Part shown: positions 1-8,425 of the stretch, in pieces
How the letters are laid out: each line of letters starts with the position of its first letter
How positions within the stretch are numbered: position 1 is the first letter of the stretch
Origin: CALUTH01 sp964452495
GTDB taxonomy: Bacteria > Cyanobacteriota > Vampirovibrionia > Gastranaerophilales > Gastranaerophilaceae
Length of the DNA: 20,264 nucleotides
Direction: 5' to 3'
Assembly (NCBI GenBank): GCA_964452495.1
Contig: CAYVMC010000030.1
Span: forward strand, 1-20,264
Notes under the pieces: generated by a model
The model's database searches: none
Told to the model about the DNA's origin: nothing
What the model saw: the letters and a program-made list of their open reading frames with translations, nothing else
Translations under genes and position numbers: made by a program

Positions 1-29
1 TAAAAACTTTAATTTTTTTTACCTTTTTT

Positions 30-221
30 TTACATTTCGTTACATTTGGTGGTGTTTAGTTTATATAATTCTGGGATTATTATTTTCATTCTTTCTATTC
101 GTTCTTTGATTTCTGTATCCGGTAAGCCTATTTCCTTTATGTGTTCCAGTGGTTTTTCCCCTGTCAGCATTATACGTATAATTCTATAATCTTTTAGTGT
201 TAATGTTTTATCTTTAATCAT
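30..221 (-). CDS. Small hypothetical protein (63 aa)
   Basis: An ATG start is preceded by a GGGAG-type ribosome binding site about six bases upstream, which is the main reason to believe this short frame. The product is charged and predicted helical, with a Lys/Glu/Ile-rich centre around residues 25-55 and no signal peptide, membrane segment or Cys cluster. I do not recognise a family. The spacing of helices is compatible with a small DNA-binding or regulatory protein, but no motif proves it. It lies downstream of the EamA transporter on the same strand, about 200 bases away, so it probably has its own promoter. No terminator hairpin is visible between its stop and the window edge. Confidence 0.55.
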   Translation of the reverse strand: MIKDKTLTLKDYRIIRIMLTGEKPLEHIKEIGLPDTEIKERIERMKIIIPELYKLNTTKCNEM

Positions 222-424
222 GTTTTCTCCCTGCTAATTAAATAATTTAACATGTAACGGATTATTATGATATTCTCCGGTATGGTAGTTTTTGTATCAG
301 AGAGAAAATTTGCAGTTTTTTACGCTGAGTTTTCTGTATTCTTTTAAACTGATTTATCGTTTTTAGGGACTTCAAAATTACAATTTAGCACTTCTGTATT
401 ATTAATGTTGTACAGTGTACGTTT

Positions 425-1375
425 TTATTGAAAATTTGGTTTATGATTTGTGTTGGCATAAATGATATTTCCTTTGTTGGATTTTATTTTCTGCGGGATT
501 TGTGATAGGACGATAGCCGTAAACATTACGATACATCCGATAATTTCTCTTGTCGATAAAGTTTCGTCTAAGATTGTGATACCGCCTATTACGGCAAATA
601 TGGCTTCAGAGCTTAAAATAAGGGCGGCGACTACGGGTTTTGTTGCCTTTTGTCCGAAAATTTGCAGGGTATAACCAAGGCAGGTTACTATAATTCCTAT
701 AAAAAGAACCGGTTTCCAGGCTGCGAGTATAGCCGAAATTTCTGGATGTTCAAAAATTATCATAAACGGCAATGAAAGTGTTCCGGCTACAAAAAACTGG
801 AGACAGGAAAGTTTTATTATATGAGTATTGTTTGCATACTGATTGACAGTCATAATATGCAGTGCAAAGAAAAAAGCACTTATCAGCAGAAACAAATCCC
901 ATATTTCAAAATGAGTTGTTCCTTTTACGCATAATAGATATAATCCTATGATTGCAATTAGAATACTCAGTTTCGTGTGGGCATGTAGTTTTTGTTTCAT
1001 AAATACTGCAAGCAGCGGTACAAATAAAATGTATAATGAAGTTATAAAACCGCCTTTCCCTGCATCTGTGTGTATCATACAAAACTGATTTATGCTAAAT
1101 GCAATAAATATTATTACCCCTGCGATAAGTCCGCCTTTTATTAAATTTCTCTTTGTATATTCCAGTGGTTTATGTGGTTCAAGGTTTTTGAAAATAAAAG
1201 CAGAAGGAATCAGACAAAAACATCCAATGAAACAGCGCAGAGTATTAAATGTAAACGGACCGATGTAAACCATTCCGAGTTTTTGTGCAACAAATGACAG
1301 CCCTGAAATAATAGCAGTTGCAATCAGTGCCAAATTACAGTATATCCGCAGTCTGTTATACTCATTCTTGGTCAT
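425..1375 (-). CDS. DMT-superfamily (EamA) transporter
   Basis: An integral inner-membrane protein of 316 residues with about ten hydrophobic segments, arranged as the two tandem five-helix EamA repeats (roughly residues 15-150 and 160-295). Features typical of the family include the N-terminal helix with a small-residue-rich AQKLG stretch, the FITSLYILFVPLLAV helix of repeat one and the LILSSEAIFAVIGG helix of repeat two. EamA proteins export or import small metabolites such as amino acids or drugs; the substrate cannot be read from sequence. The ATG start is preceded only by a weak AGAGAA element. The length is normal for the family (about 300). It follows the macro-domain gene on the same strand after a 135-base AT-rich gap, so co-transcription is possible but not required. 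Confidence 0.88.
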   Translation of the reverse strand: MTKNEYNRLRIYCNLALIATAIISGLSFVAQKLGMVYIGPFTFNTLRCFIGCFCLIPSAFIFKNLEPHKPLEYTKRNLIKGGLIAGVIIFIAFSINQFCMIHTDAGKGGFITSLYILFVPLLAVFMKQKLHAHTKLSILIAIIGLYLLCVKGTTHFEIWDLFLLISAFFFALHIMTVNQYANNTHIIKLSCLQFFVAGTLSLPFMIIFEHPEISAILAAWKPVLFIGIIVTCLGYTLQIFGQKATKPVVAALILSSEAIFAVIGGITILDETLSTREIIGCIVMFTAIVLSQIPQKIKSNKGNIIYANTNHKPNFQ

Positions 1376-1510
1376 GGTTCTCTATTCTTAATCAATAAAA
1401 ATGGTCTATACTGTTATTATGAACCATATCCGTAAAATATCAAATACTTATATTAAATGAATATCTGTGCTTTGTAAGTATAATTAAAGTTGGAATATAG
1501 AAAATAACTA

Positions 1511-2014
1511 TTATAAAAGAAGTTTTTTATAAGTATCAATAACAACATCATTTATATCTATAAATGTTATAAGTTTGAAACCATTATATGCGGAAATATA
1601 TTCTTGAACAGTAGTTATTGCGATTTTACAGGCTTTATCAATCGGAAAGCCGTATATTCCGCACGAAATAGCCGGAAAAGCAATAGTTTGTAAATTATAT
1701 TCAGCCGCAATATTAAGAGAATTTTTGTAGCAGGATGTAAGTAATTTTTCTTCGTTATTGCTGCCGCCCCGCCAAACCGGTCCGACAGTGTGAATAATAT
1801 ATTTAGCCGGCAGATTATAACCTTTTGTGATTTTTGCTTCGCCGGTTTTGCATCCGTTAAGTTTTGCACACTCAATATTTAATTCCTTACCCGCAGCCCT
1901 GTGAATAGCACCATCCACACCCCCGCCGCCGAGTAATGTTTTGTTTGCTGCATTCACAATAGCGTCAACATTGATTTTGGTAATATCGCCAATTAGCAGT
2001 TGTATTTCTGTCAT
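1511..2014 (-). CDS. Macro-domain ADP-ribose / O-acetyl-ADP-ribose hydrolase (YmdB-like)
   Basis: A complete single macro domain of 167 residues. Visible signature elements are the VNAAN segment (residues 20-24, ribose/adenine contact), the glycine-rich GGGGVDGAIHRAAG loop (29-42), TVGPVW (76-81) and the ISCGIYGFP loop (116-124) that holds the diphosphate. Family members remove ADP-ribose from proteins or deacetylate O-acetyl-ADP-ribose in the cytoplasm. The start is the only ATG near the family's usual N-terminus. No good ribosome binding site is seen, but a TATAAT box lies about 17-22 bases upstream of the start codon, so the transcript may have a very short leader. A 46-base gap separates it from the glycosyltransferase upstream. 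Neighbours give no hint of a toxin partner. Confidence 0.93.
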   Translation of the reverse strand: MTEIQLLIGDITKINVDAIVNAANKTLLGGGGVDGAIHRAAGKELNIECAKLNGCKTGEAKITKGYNLPAKYIIHTVGPVWRGGSNNEEKLLTSCYKNSLNIAAEYNLQTIAFPAISCGIYGFPIDKACKIAITTVQEYISAYNGFKLITFIDINDVVIDTYKKLLL

Positions 2015-2030
2015 AATTATATTCTAGCAT

Positions 2031-2036
2031 ATTATA
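2031..2036 (-). promoter_or_regulatory. Candidate -10 box of the macro-domain gene
   Basis: A perfect TATAAT on the minus strand, about 17-22 bases before the macro-domain start codon. A convincing -35 box is not present at the expected distance (only a TAAAGA-like hexamer), so this is a weak assignment. Confidence 0.35.
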
Positions 2037-2060
2037 AAACGGAGATAATTTTCTCTTTAT

Positions 2061-4118
2061 TTAATCTGCATTTATACCTAAAAATAAAATCTGCTGCCAT
2101 TTATATAATGCGTTTATGAAGTTTATTTCTTCTTGAATATAGTCTAATACATTATATTTCTTGATATGATTTGTTTCTAATTGGTATTCTTTTTTCTTTT
2201 TTTTACTTATTTGTGTTTTATTACTGATAGTAAAATTACTAGAGCTAAAGAAACTGATATTATTACGTGTAACAAAAGAATAATTTTTTCCTTTAAAGTT
2301 TGAGCAGCAAAATGCAGGTATACCTAAACTTGCACATTCCAAAATAACAAGTCCGACCCCGCCGACAAAGAGTATATTTTCCATATTTTCTGAAAGGTAC
2401 TGTAGTGTATCAATTCTACCTATAAAAGTTTCTTCTTTAAGCTTATATTTTTTAATTAGTTTGTGCTTAATATTTTTTTGTGAATGTTCTTCTCCTGCAA
2501 TCTTAAACTCATAGTGATTTTGAATGCAATATTTGATAAAGCATTCTATTGATTCTAGTTTATCTGTGTTTATTCTTGATACAAGCAGTGCAATTTTCTG
2601 GTTTTTATATTCCCATTTGGGGCAAGCGGGTACTGTCCTGATGTCTATTGTATTAGGAATAACTACAGCATTTTTTACTGATTTATATCTGGAACGCAAA
2701 AGATAACTGACAATTACTGTATAATCTAATTTATTAATATAATTTATATTTTTAACACCCCTATTATGAATTGTACAGCCGATTTTTGCCTTTGATTTCA
2801 GATATTCAATATCCAGTTGTTTTAGTACTTTTGAATTTTTAAACTGAAACTCAATAAAATCAATGTGATATTTATCGATAATTTCATCAAGGCATTGTTG
2901 GAAATTTTTTGCATCAAAATTTAAATAAAAATTATTTTCCTGCAATAATTTCTGGTTCTCATTAAATTCAGAGAGCAGGTAAATATTCCATTCATCCTGT
3001 GCTTTCATTCCTTGAATATACTGTAAGAGCCGTGTTTCTATACCGCCGGCTTTTATAAAGCGTTCTGCGATAAATAGGATATTCTTACCTGTTTTAGGTG
3101 CCGGGAGTTCTAAGTTAATCTTATTTTTATTTTGATTATCAATATCAGAACAAGAAAGCCATTTTTTGTTCTTGTAGGTTATTTTTATTCCGAGGACGTT
3201 TATTCTTTTTCTTTTGTAATCATACTGAGACTCTATTGCTTTTTCAAATAATGATAATCCCATTAAAGTAATCTTTTCTGTATATAGACTTTCTTTTACT
3301 GTTATTATCGGAATACCAAAAATTTTGAATTTCTTTTTAGTGACCCAAAATTTGCAATCTAAGATTTGAGCATTTTGTTTTCGCAAGAATTGTATGGTGT
3401 TTTTCAATGCATTACTTTTATCAGCAAGTATTTTTTTTAAGTGTTTTTTGTCTTTTTTGTTAACAGTTGAATTTGGATTTCTATAGTAGTAATAATTAAT
3501 TCCGGGTACTGAAACTACACCGTTTGCGTAATAAATTGCTTTAAGCGTAAAGACTTTGTCCTCGCAATAAACACCCTCTTCCCATTCGATGTTGTTTTTT
3601 ATCAATAATTCCCGCTTATAAATTTTATTTGTGGGGCACGGATTTTTAATTTGGCTGCACATATTAATTTTATCATTCAAAGATGTCACAAATACTTCTT
3701 TATCAATATTAAGCCGTTTTTTTGTTTTCCCGTTTCCTATCCGGATGTAATTTGCCAGAGCAATATCCGAGTTATATTTCTTTGCTGCTAGATATAATTT
3801 TTCGTAATAATCTAAATCTACCCAGTCATCAGCATCAACAAAACCTAGATATTCTCCGGTGGAAATATTTGTTCCTGCGTTTCTTGCGGCTCCCTGCAAT
3901 TTATTTGCTTGTGAAATGAATTTTATTCTTTTATCATGTTTGGCAAGTTCTTCTGCAATTTGTTTTGTTCTATCGGTAGAACCATCATTAACAATAATAA
4001 TTTCTATCTCTTGTAAAGTTTGGTTGACAAGAGAAGATATACATTTTTCAAGATATTTTTCTACATTGTATGCAGGTACTATTATTGAAACCTTTGGGAA
4101 GATTAATTCGTTTTCCAT
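2061..4118 (-). CDS. Two-domain glycosyltransferase (GT2 + GT4-like)
   Basis: 685 residues, probably a cell-surface polysaccharide or glycan enzyme. The N-terminal GT-A domain (about 8-220) shows SIIVPAYN, VNDGSTD (43-49), the metal-binding DADD (95-98) and an ED pair (186-187) in the place of the usual catalytic base. A middle segment (about 258-318) holds three short repeats of the [FL]G[IL] type (FGIPI, MGLSL, LGIKI), a linker style I have seen in polysaccharide glycosyltransferases. The C-terminal domain (about 344-610) is GT-B/GT4-like: a GGIETR loop at 358-363 and a GGVGLVILECASLGIP stretch (586-601), which corresponds to the GT4 nucleotide-sugar site with Glu594. Translation starts at ATG after an AATGGAG site. 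Two catalytic domains suggest that it adds two sugars. The acceptor is unknown, and no other glycan genes are adjacent. Confidence 0.88.
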   Translation of the reverse strand: MENELIFPKVSIIVPAYNVEKYLEKCISSLVNQTLQEIEIIIVNDGSTDRTKQIAEELAKHDKRIKFISQANKLQGAARNAGTNISTGEYLGFVDADDWVDLDYYEKLYLAAKKYNSDIALANYIRIGNGKTKKRLNIDKEVFVTSLNDKINMCSQIKNPCPTNKIYKRELLIKNNIEWEEGVYCEDKVFTLKAIYYANGVVSVPGINYYYYRNPNSTVNKKDKKHLKKILADKSNALKNTIQFLRKQNAQILDCKFWVTKKKFKIFGIPIITVKESLYTEKITLMGLSLFEKAIESQYDYKRKRINVLGIKITYKNKKWLSCSDIDNQNKNKINLELPAPKTGKNILFIAERFIKAGGIETRLLQYIQGMKAQDEWNIYLLSEFNENQKLLQENNFYLNFDAKNFQQCLDEIIDKYHIDFIEFQFKNSKVLKQLDIEYLKSKAKIGCTIHNRGVKNINYINKLDYTVIVSYLLRSRYKSVKNAVVIPNTIDIRTVPACPKWEYKNQKIALLVSRINTDKLESIECFIKYCIQNHYEFKIAGEEHSQKNIKHKLIKKYKLKEETFIGRIDTLQYLSENMENILFVGGVGLVILECASLGIPAFCCSNFKGKNYSFVTRNNISFFSSSNFTISNKTQISKKKKKEYQLETNHIKKYNVLDYIQEEINFINALYKWQQILFLGINAD

Positions 4119-4237
4119 AAATGTACTCCATTCCTAATTCCGTTTTTAATCTATTTGATGTTTAACAAGCATAGTATTGTTATTTAAGGTTTATCTTTAA
4201 ATATACTATGTATTTAATGTATAGTTTATGTAAAAAA

Positions 4238-4306
4238 TACGTATTATGCAATAACTTATTATGATTATTTACGTAGTTTTTTGTAAAAATATATCTTATT
4301 TACGCT
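4238..4306. promoter_or_regulatory. Three evenly spaced TACG boxes in the divergent spacer
   Basis: The spacer between the divergent glycosyltransferase and XRE genes holds TACGTA at 4238 and 4270 and TACGCT at 4301, that is 32 and 31 bases apart (about three helical turns). The last two sit in the same context, TTATTTACG (4265-4273 and 4296-4304). They lie just upstream of the start of the XRE gene and may be its operators. This is inference from spacing only. Confidence 0.3.
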
Positions 4307-4352
4307 TATTTTTTAACCTTGTATAAACTATTATGAACACAGGATATTTTTT

Positions 4353-4667
4353 ATGGACAATAAGCGGTTATTAGGAAAAAGGATAAAAGAACTTAGAAAA
4401 GAAGCAGGGCTTACGCAGGAGCAGCTTGCAGAGTTAATAGATATTGAAACAACATCGCTAAGCGGTATTGAGAGCGGCAGACACTTTCCGTCACTGCCGA
4501 CTGTTGAAAAAATTTCTAATAGGCTAAACGTTGAAATGAAGGCATTGTTTGATTTTAATCATTTACAGCCTGTAGAACAAATGAAAGTTAAAATAATAAA
4601 AAATATAGATAAATTGAGCGATGAGAATATTTCCTTTATTTACAAATTTTTTGAAGGATATAAATAA
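4353..4667 (+). CDS. XRE-family helix-turn-helix transcriptional regulator
   Basis: 104 residues with a classic lambda-Cro/XRE DNA-binding domain at about residues 8-62. The helix-turn-helix reads GLTQEQLAELIDIETTSLSGIE, and it is followed by the typical SGRHFPSLPTVEKIS segment. The C-terminal 40 residues form a short helical tail that may serve dimerisation. The ATG is preceded by AGGATAT as a modest ribosome binding site. A DUF1848 gene follows 57 bases downstream on the same strand, so the two are probably co-transcribed. The divergent upstream spacer carries three TACG boxes that are plausible targets for autoregulation. The ligand, if any, is not evident. Confidence 0.9.
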   Translation: MDNKRLLGKRIKELRKEAGLTQEQLAELIDIETTSLSGIESGRHFPSLPTVEKISNRLNVEMKALFDFNHLQPVEQMKVKIIKNIDKLSDENISFIYKFFEGYK

Positions 4668-4723
4668 TTAAAAAAGGAACGTAAAAATTAACTATTATAT
4701 GTATTTAGTGATAAAATGCGGGT

Positions 4724-5659
4724 ATGATAATTAATACTGGTTCCAGAACGGATGTTGTTCAATATTATACAAAATGGCTTCTTAAAAGATTTGAAGAAGG
4801 ATTTGTCTATTCAAGAAACCCTTTGTTTCCCAACAAGGTTACAAGGTACGAGTTAAATCCTGATATTGTTGACTGTGTTATATTCTGTTCTAAAAATTAC
4901 GAGCCAATATTGCCATATATTAAAGATATAACAAATAAATTTAATACTTATTTCCATTATACAATAACTGCCTATGGTAAAGATATTGAACCGAATGTAC
5001 CTAATATTGATAAAAGTATTGAAACATTAATTAAACTTTCGCAAATTGTTGGAACGCAAAGAATTGCCTGGAGATATGATCCGGTTCTTTTGACTGATAA
5101 ATATACTAAATCTTTACATTACACTACATTTGATTATATGTCTGCAAGGCTGGCTCCATATATTGACAGATGTATTTTTAGTTTTGTTGAAATGTATAAA
5201 AAGTTGAAGAATAATATGCCTGAAATTGTATTATTGACGGATAAGGAGAAAATAGAAATAGCTAAAATGCTTGGAGCTGTTGCAAAACAATATAATATGA
5301 CGATTCAAACGTGTGCAGCGGAAAATGATTATACAGAGTTTGGAATTTTAGTTTCCGGTTGCCTGACCGCAGAAATTATAGGAAATGCTAATAATGTTAA
5401 ATTTAAAACATTAAAGCATTCCGGAAACCGTAGAGGGTGCGGATGTATGGAAACCCGTAATATTGGGGATTATGATACCTGTCCGAATGGCTGTAAGTAT
5501 TGTTACGCAAATAGTAATCCGGAGATTGCAAAAATAAATTTTGCAAAGCATGATCCGTCATCCCCACTGATATTAGGAACATTAAATGCATCAGATGAAA
5601 TTCAACAAGGCAGCCAGAAGTCTTATATTATTAAATGTGAACAGAAACGATTGTTTTAG
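4724..5659 (+). CDS. DUF1848 family protein with C-terminal radical-SAM-like Cys cluster
   Basis: 311 residues, the usual length of DUF1848 proteins. The family's N-terminal hallmark (SxRTD at residues 7-10, then a YY..W stretch) is present, as are FCSKNYEP (54-61) and the WRYDPVLL segment (116-123). Near the C-terminus a CGC pair (239-241) is followed by a CxxxCxxC motif (Cys253, 257, 260, then YAN). This spacing is the same as the [4Fe-4S]-binding motif of radical SAM enzymes, but it lies at the opposite end of the chain. Function is unknown for the family; an Fe-S cluster is expected. The ATG start has only a GCGGG stretch two bases upstream, so initiation may be weak or coupled. It ends in a hairpin directly after the stop and probably forms a two-gene operon with the XRE regulator. 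Confidence 0.88.
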   Translation: MIINTGSRTDVVQYYTKWLLKRFEEGFVYSRNPLFPNKVTRYELNPDIVDCVIFCSKNYEPILPYIKDITNKFNTYFHYTITAYGKDIEPNVPNIDKSIETLIKLSQIVGTQRIAWRYDPVLLTDKYTKSLHYTTFDYMSARLAPYIDRCIFSFVEMYKKLKNNMPEIVLLTDKEKIEIAKMLGAVAKQYNMTIQTCAAENDYTEFGILVSGCLTAEIIGNANNVKFKTLKHSGNRRGCGCMETRNIGDYDTCPNGCKYCYANSNPEIAKINFAKHDPSSPLILGTLNASDEIQQGSQKSYIIKCEQKRLF

Positions 5660-5660
5660 G

Positions 5661-5716
5661 TCTGAAATTTTATTATAGGTGTTTCTTATTTAATATTTCA
5701 GATTAATAATTTTTTA
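5661..5716 (+). terminator. Terminator-like hairpin after the XRE-DUF1848 pair
   Basis: A 12-base stem (TCTGAAATTTTA at 5661-5672 with TAATATTTCAGA at 5691-5702, one mismatch) begins one base after the DUF1848 stop. It is followed by a T-rich tail ending in six T. The loop of 18 bases is long and the stem AT-rich, so efficiency is uncertain. Confidence 0.5.
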
Positions 5717-5773
5717 TAAAAGAGTCAATTTTTGAAACTAAAATTACTTTATATATATATTACGAGGGAGTAT

Positions 5774-6538
5774 ATGCCAGAACCAAATGAAAATAAACTA
5801 AATATGTTTATTGACGCAATATCTTATAAGGATAATGATAAAAAAATTATCAAATCTATCCATACAGAGTTTGCTGATGAAATTAAGCTTCTAAAAGATA
5901 AGGGTGAAGATTTATTAGATAAGGTTAATGATATAATATCTCCCCAAAAAACTGATTATGGGACAACACCTGTAATTACTCAGGATAGAATAGAAAATGG
6001 TTTAATGAGTACTTCTGCAGACGCGGTAAATACAGTTTTTCAACCGCGAACTCCTGTTGTGGAGAAAAAATCAGCATTTTTTGATGATGTCAAGTATAAA
6101 ATAAGGGGGACAGAATTATCTGCATATAAAAAGCTAAACAAAAGTACTAATCTAAATACAAAAGTTGATTTTTTTGACAAAACAATTGAATTAAATATTA
6201 AAAAGTCACCGGAGGGTTCTTCTTCATATTTATCAACAGGTGCAGGTTATAATCCTTTTAGCAATACATTAAAATTAAATGTAAGTTATAGCGAGCCTTT
6301 AGTTTCTTTTACTGGACGTGCATATTTGAGAGAAAATAACCCTGGTATAAGTGGGAATTGTAACTATAAAATAAATAAAAACTCTTCTTTAAATATAAAT
6401 GCAGCGGCATTTAAAAGTGATATGGCATTTGATATGGAATATAATAAAAAGCTTGATACCCAAAGAACTTTTTCTATTGGAGCTTATGGTTCCACTCAAT
6501 ATAAAGAAGTTGGAATCTATGCAAGAATCGGGTATTAG
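5774..6538 (+). CDS. Hypothetical protein with beta-strand-rich C-terminus
   Basis: I do not recognise this 254-residue protein. The chosen ATG is preceded by a strong GAGGGAG site at 5764-5770; an in-frame TTG 42 bases upstream lacks one. The first 65 residues are charged and helical (KDNDKK, KLLKDKGEDLLDKV). Residues 65-105 are Thr/Pro-rich and look disordered. From about residue 110 on, the chain alternates polar and hydrophobic residues in 8-12-residue stretches divided by turns (for example TKVDFFDKTIELNIKK, NTLKLNVSYSEP, SLNINAAAF). It ends in GIYARIGY with a terminal aromatic residue. That pattern resembles the strands of an outer-membrane barrel, but no signal peptide is seen. Barrel-like or bacteriocin-like folding is inference only. 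Confidence 0.72.
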   Translation: MPEPNENKLNMFIDAISYKDNDKKIIKSIHTEFADEIKLLKDKGEDLLDKVNDIISPQKTDYGTTPVITQDRIENGLMSTSADAVNTVFQPRTPVVEKKSAFFDDVKYKIRGTELSAYKKLNKSTNLNTKVDFFDKTIELNIKKSPEGSSSYLSTGAGYNPFSNTLKLNVSYSEPLVSFTGRAYLRENNPGISGNCNYKINKNSSLNINAAAFKSDMAFDMEYNKKLDTQRTFSIGAYGSTQYKEVGIYARIGY

Positions 6539-6753
6539 TTTACAACTTCCCTTCTTTCTTGTCCACTTTTACACTTGTATTTTAAAAATGGAGCTAATTG
6601 AGAAAATTTTTTGCGCAAGCATAGAGTGTAAATTCGCCATTTTTTACTTTTTGTATAATATTTGTTCAATATTCCCATTGCGTATTATATTATTGTCAAT
6701 AATTATATCCATTGAAACTTCCTATTTATGTATTAAGTAATCAATTGTAAAAT

Positions 6754-6773
6754 ATTAAAAAAATTTTTTTAAT
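6754..6773. repeat. 20-bp perfect A/T palindrome between convergent genes
   Basis: A perfect palindrome of seven A then seven T flanked by ATT/AAT. It sits between the beta-rich protein gene (+) and the decayed ATPase (-). It could act as a weak bidirectional terminator, though with no GC pair the hairpin would be unstable. The rest of 6539-6804 is AT-rich with no supported gene. Confidence 0.4.
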
Positions 6774-6804
6774 TGGTCTTTTGAAAAACATCCAAAATTG
6801 ATAA

Positions 6805-8050
6805 TTATAATCCTTCTTTAATTACTTCAAGTGAATATAACGGTAAATCAATTAAATTATCCGTTTTTTATAATCTGCCATTGATGTTCTTATTGCATAA
6901 TTTGGTTTAAATTTTTCCATATAAACCTTCAAACTTTTAGCTTGTAAGTTTCTTTCCGCCTTCACCTCAACTGGAACAACATCGGATTTTATTTGGATAA
7001 CAAAGTCTATTTCAGCCCTGCTGGTTTCATTTGACCAATAAAATACAGGTAAATCTTTAATTGCCTTAAACTGTTGTAAAACGTATTGTTCAGCTATAGC
7101 TCCTTTAAATTCTTCAAATATGCGATTACCATCAATAATCGTTTCTGCTTGTAAATTTGTCATTGCACTCAGTAAGCCTACATCCAATACAAATAATTTA
7201 AACGAATTAAAATCTTCATAAGCCGTAATCGGTAAATCAGGCTTTGTAATTTTATTCACTCTGTAAATTAAACCGCTATTAATCAACCAGAACAAAGCTG
7301 CTTCAAAATCTCTTGCACGGACATCTTCTTTGGCTGCACCATATATAAATTTCTTATTTTCTTTAGTTAATTGTGCAGGAATCGATTTCCACAACAACCT
7401 TATTTTTGCAACCGTATTTGAAGGAATATGTTTTGTAAAATCTTCTTCGTATGTGGTGAGAATTTCTTTTTGAAGGTCTCTAACAGTTTCAAAGTCTTTA
7501 TTTTCAATAAAATCATTTACAACCTCGGGCATTCCGCCAATATAACAGTATTGTTTTAAAATCTTTTTTATTTAAAAGAGTAACAAATCTTTCTTCTCCC
7601 ATTGCTGATAAAAATTCTTCAAAACTTAAAGGATAAAGATTCATAAATGAAACCTTGCCGACAGGAAACCCCGTCCCTTCGTGGAAGCTTCTGTCCACTA
7701 TAATATCGTATTGTGGAGCGTTTTCTTGAAAATACTTAAAGGAAGTTATAGCTTTTGGACATTCTTGAATTTCATCAAGAATTATCAAGGTGTTTTTCGG
7801 ATTAATTTTAGTTTTTGTTACAAGCCCGATATCAATAATTAAACGTTCTGTATCATAGTCTATATTAAAAATCTCTCGACTTTTCATATCAACATCAAAG
7901 TTAATATATGCAACCTGTTCATAATACTTTTTACCAAACTCTTGCATAAGCCATGTTTTACCGACTTGTCTTGCACCTTGTATTATAAGCGGCTTATGAT
8001 TCTTTTTGTTTTTTTCCGTCAATCAATTGCTTTATTGCGTATTGTTCCAT
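6805..8050 (-). pseudogene. Frameshifted AAA ATPase with DUF4143 domain
   Basis: This is one gene broken into at least three frames. The ATG at 8048-8050 opens MEQYAIKQLID, and the frame is lost in a run of seven A (8009-8015, + strand T). The next frame, a 169-codon stretch, carries the Walker A GARQVGKT and Walker B LIILDEIQE. It shifts again at a four-A run (7554-7557), where removing one A would give DFKQYCYIGGMPEVV, the expected join to the C-terminal part. That part has DUF4143 features and a nuclease-like EIDFVIQ...PVEVKAE signature. It ends early at 6852. Adding one A to the six-A run at 6864-6869 would restore DYKKTDNLIDLPLYSLEVIKEGL and a stop at 6805. Repaired length would be about 415 residues, normal for this family of P-loop ATPases of unclear role. 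I infer a recently inactivated gene. Confidence 0.88.
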
Positions 8051-8425
8051 GCACAAATCCTCATATTGCAAATTTATTAAACCACGAATTGCACATTTTT
8101 GACATTACTCTTGGCTAGATTTCACACATTTTTTACACGACTTTTGAGCTTAATTTGCACATTTCTTACAGAATCTCAAATCATCAATCATATAATTTGT
8201 TAAACAGAGTTGTTGTTTTACCCTGTAAAAATCTTTTCGGATTTTGCGTTTTAAGGATTTCTTTTCTTGTTCACTTCCAGTTAAAATGGTGTTCAAAGGC
8301 TGTTTTTATAGGTAATGAGGCTCGGACACCTAAGCTTAAATATGTATTTTGTATTTACAATTTAACTCTGTTTTATAGGTACTTCAACTATTACTAATAA
8401 TTTTTGTATCATTTCAACACAAATA
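8051..8425. other. 375-base non-coding stretch with direct repeats and a possible gene remnant
   Basis: No complete gene is supported here. Three imperfect copies of a CACATTTTTTACA-like element occur with CACATT at 8092, 8125 and 8159, spaced 33 and 34 bases, just upstream of the ATPase start. A minus-strand frame from about 8305 to a TAA at 8150-8152 reads as a charged peptide (GSEQEKKSLKRKIRKDF ... ending CKKCAN) without a credible start; it may be the tail of a lost gene. A 10-base inverted repeat (AAACAGAGTT near 8203, AACTCTGTTT near 8364) flanks much of the stretch. The 80-codon plus-strand frame at 8155-8397 has no ribosome binding site or recognisable family and I do not call it. Confidence 0.45.

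Noticed and set aside
410..424. GTACAGTGTAC palindrome followed by a short T-run as a terminator
   Set aside because: The stem is only five base pairs, and the T-run is on the strand opposite to the neighbouring genes.
1444..1481. ATACTTA/TAAGTAT inverted repeat after the macro-domain gene
   Set aside because: Seven AT-rich pairs with a long loop and no T-tract; expected by chance in such AT-rich DNA.
6399..6740. 113-codon plus-strand frame overlapping the end of the beta-rich protein gene
   Set aside because: Its first part lies in another frame of a better-supported gene, it has no ribosome binding site, and the rest is AT-rich hydrophobic translation.
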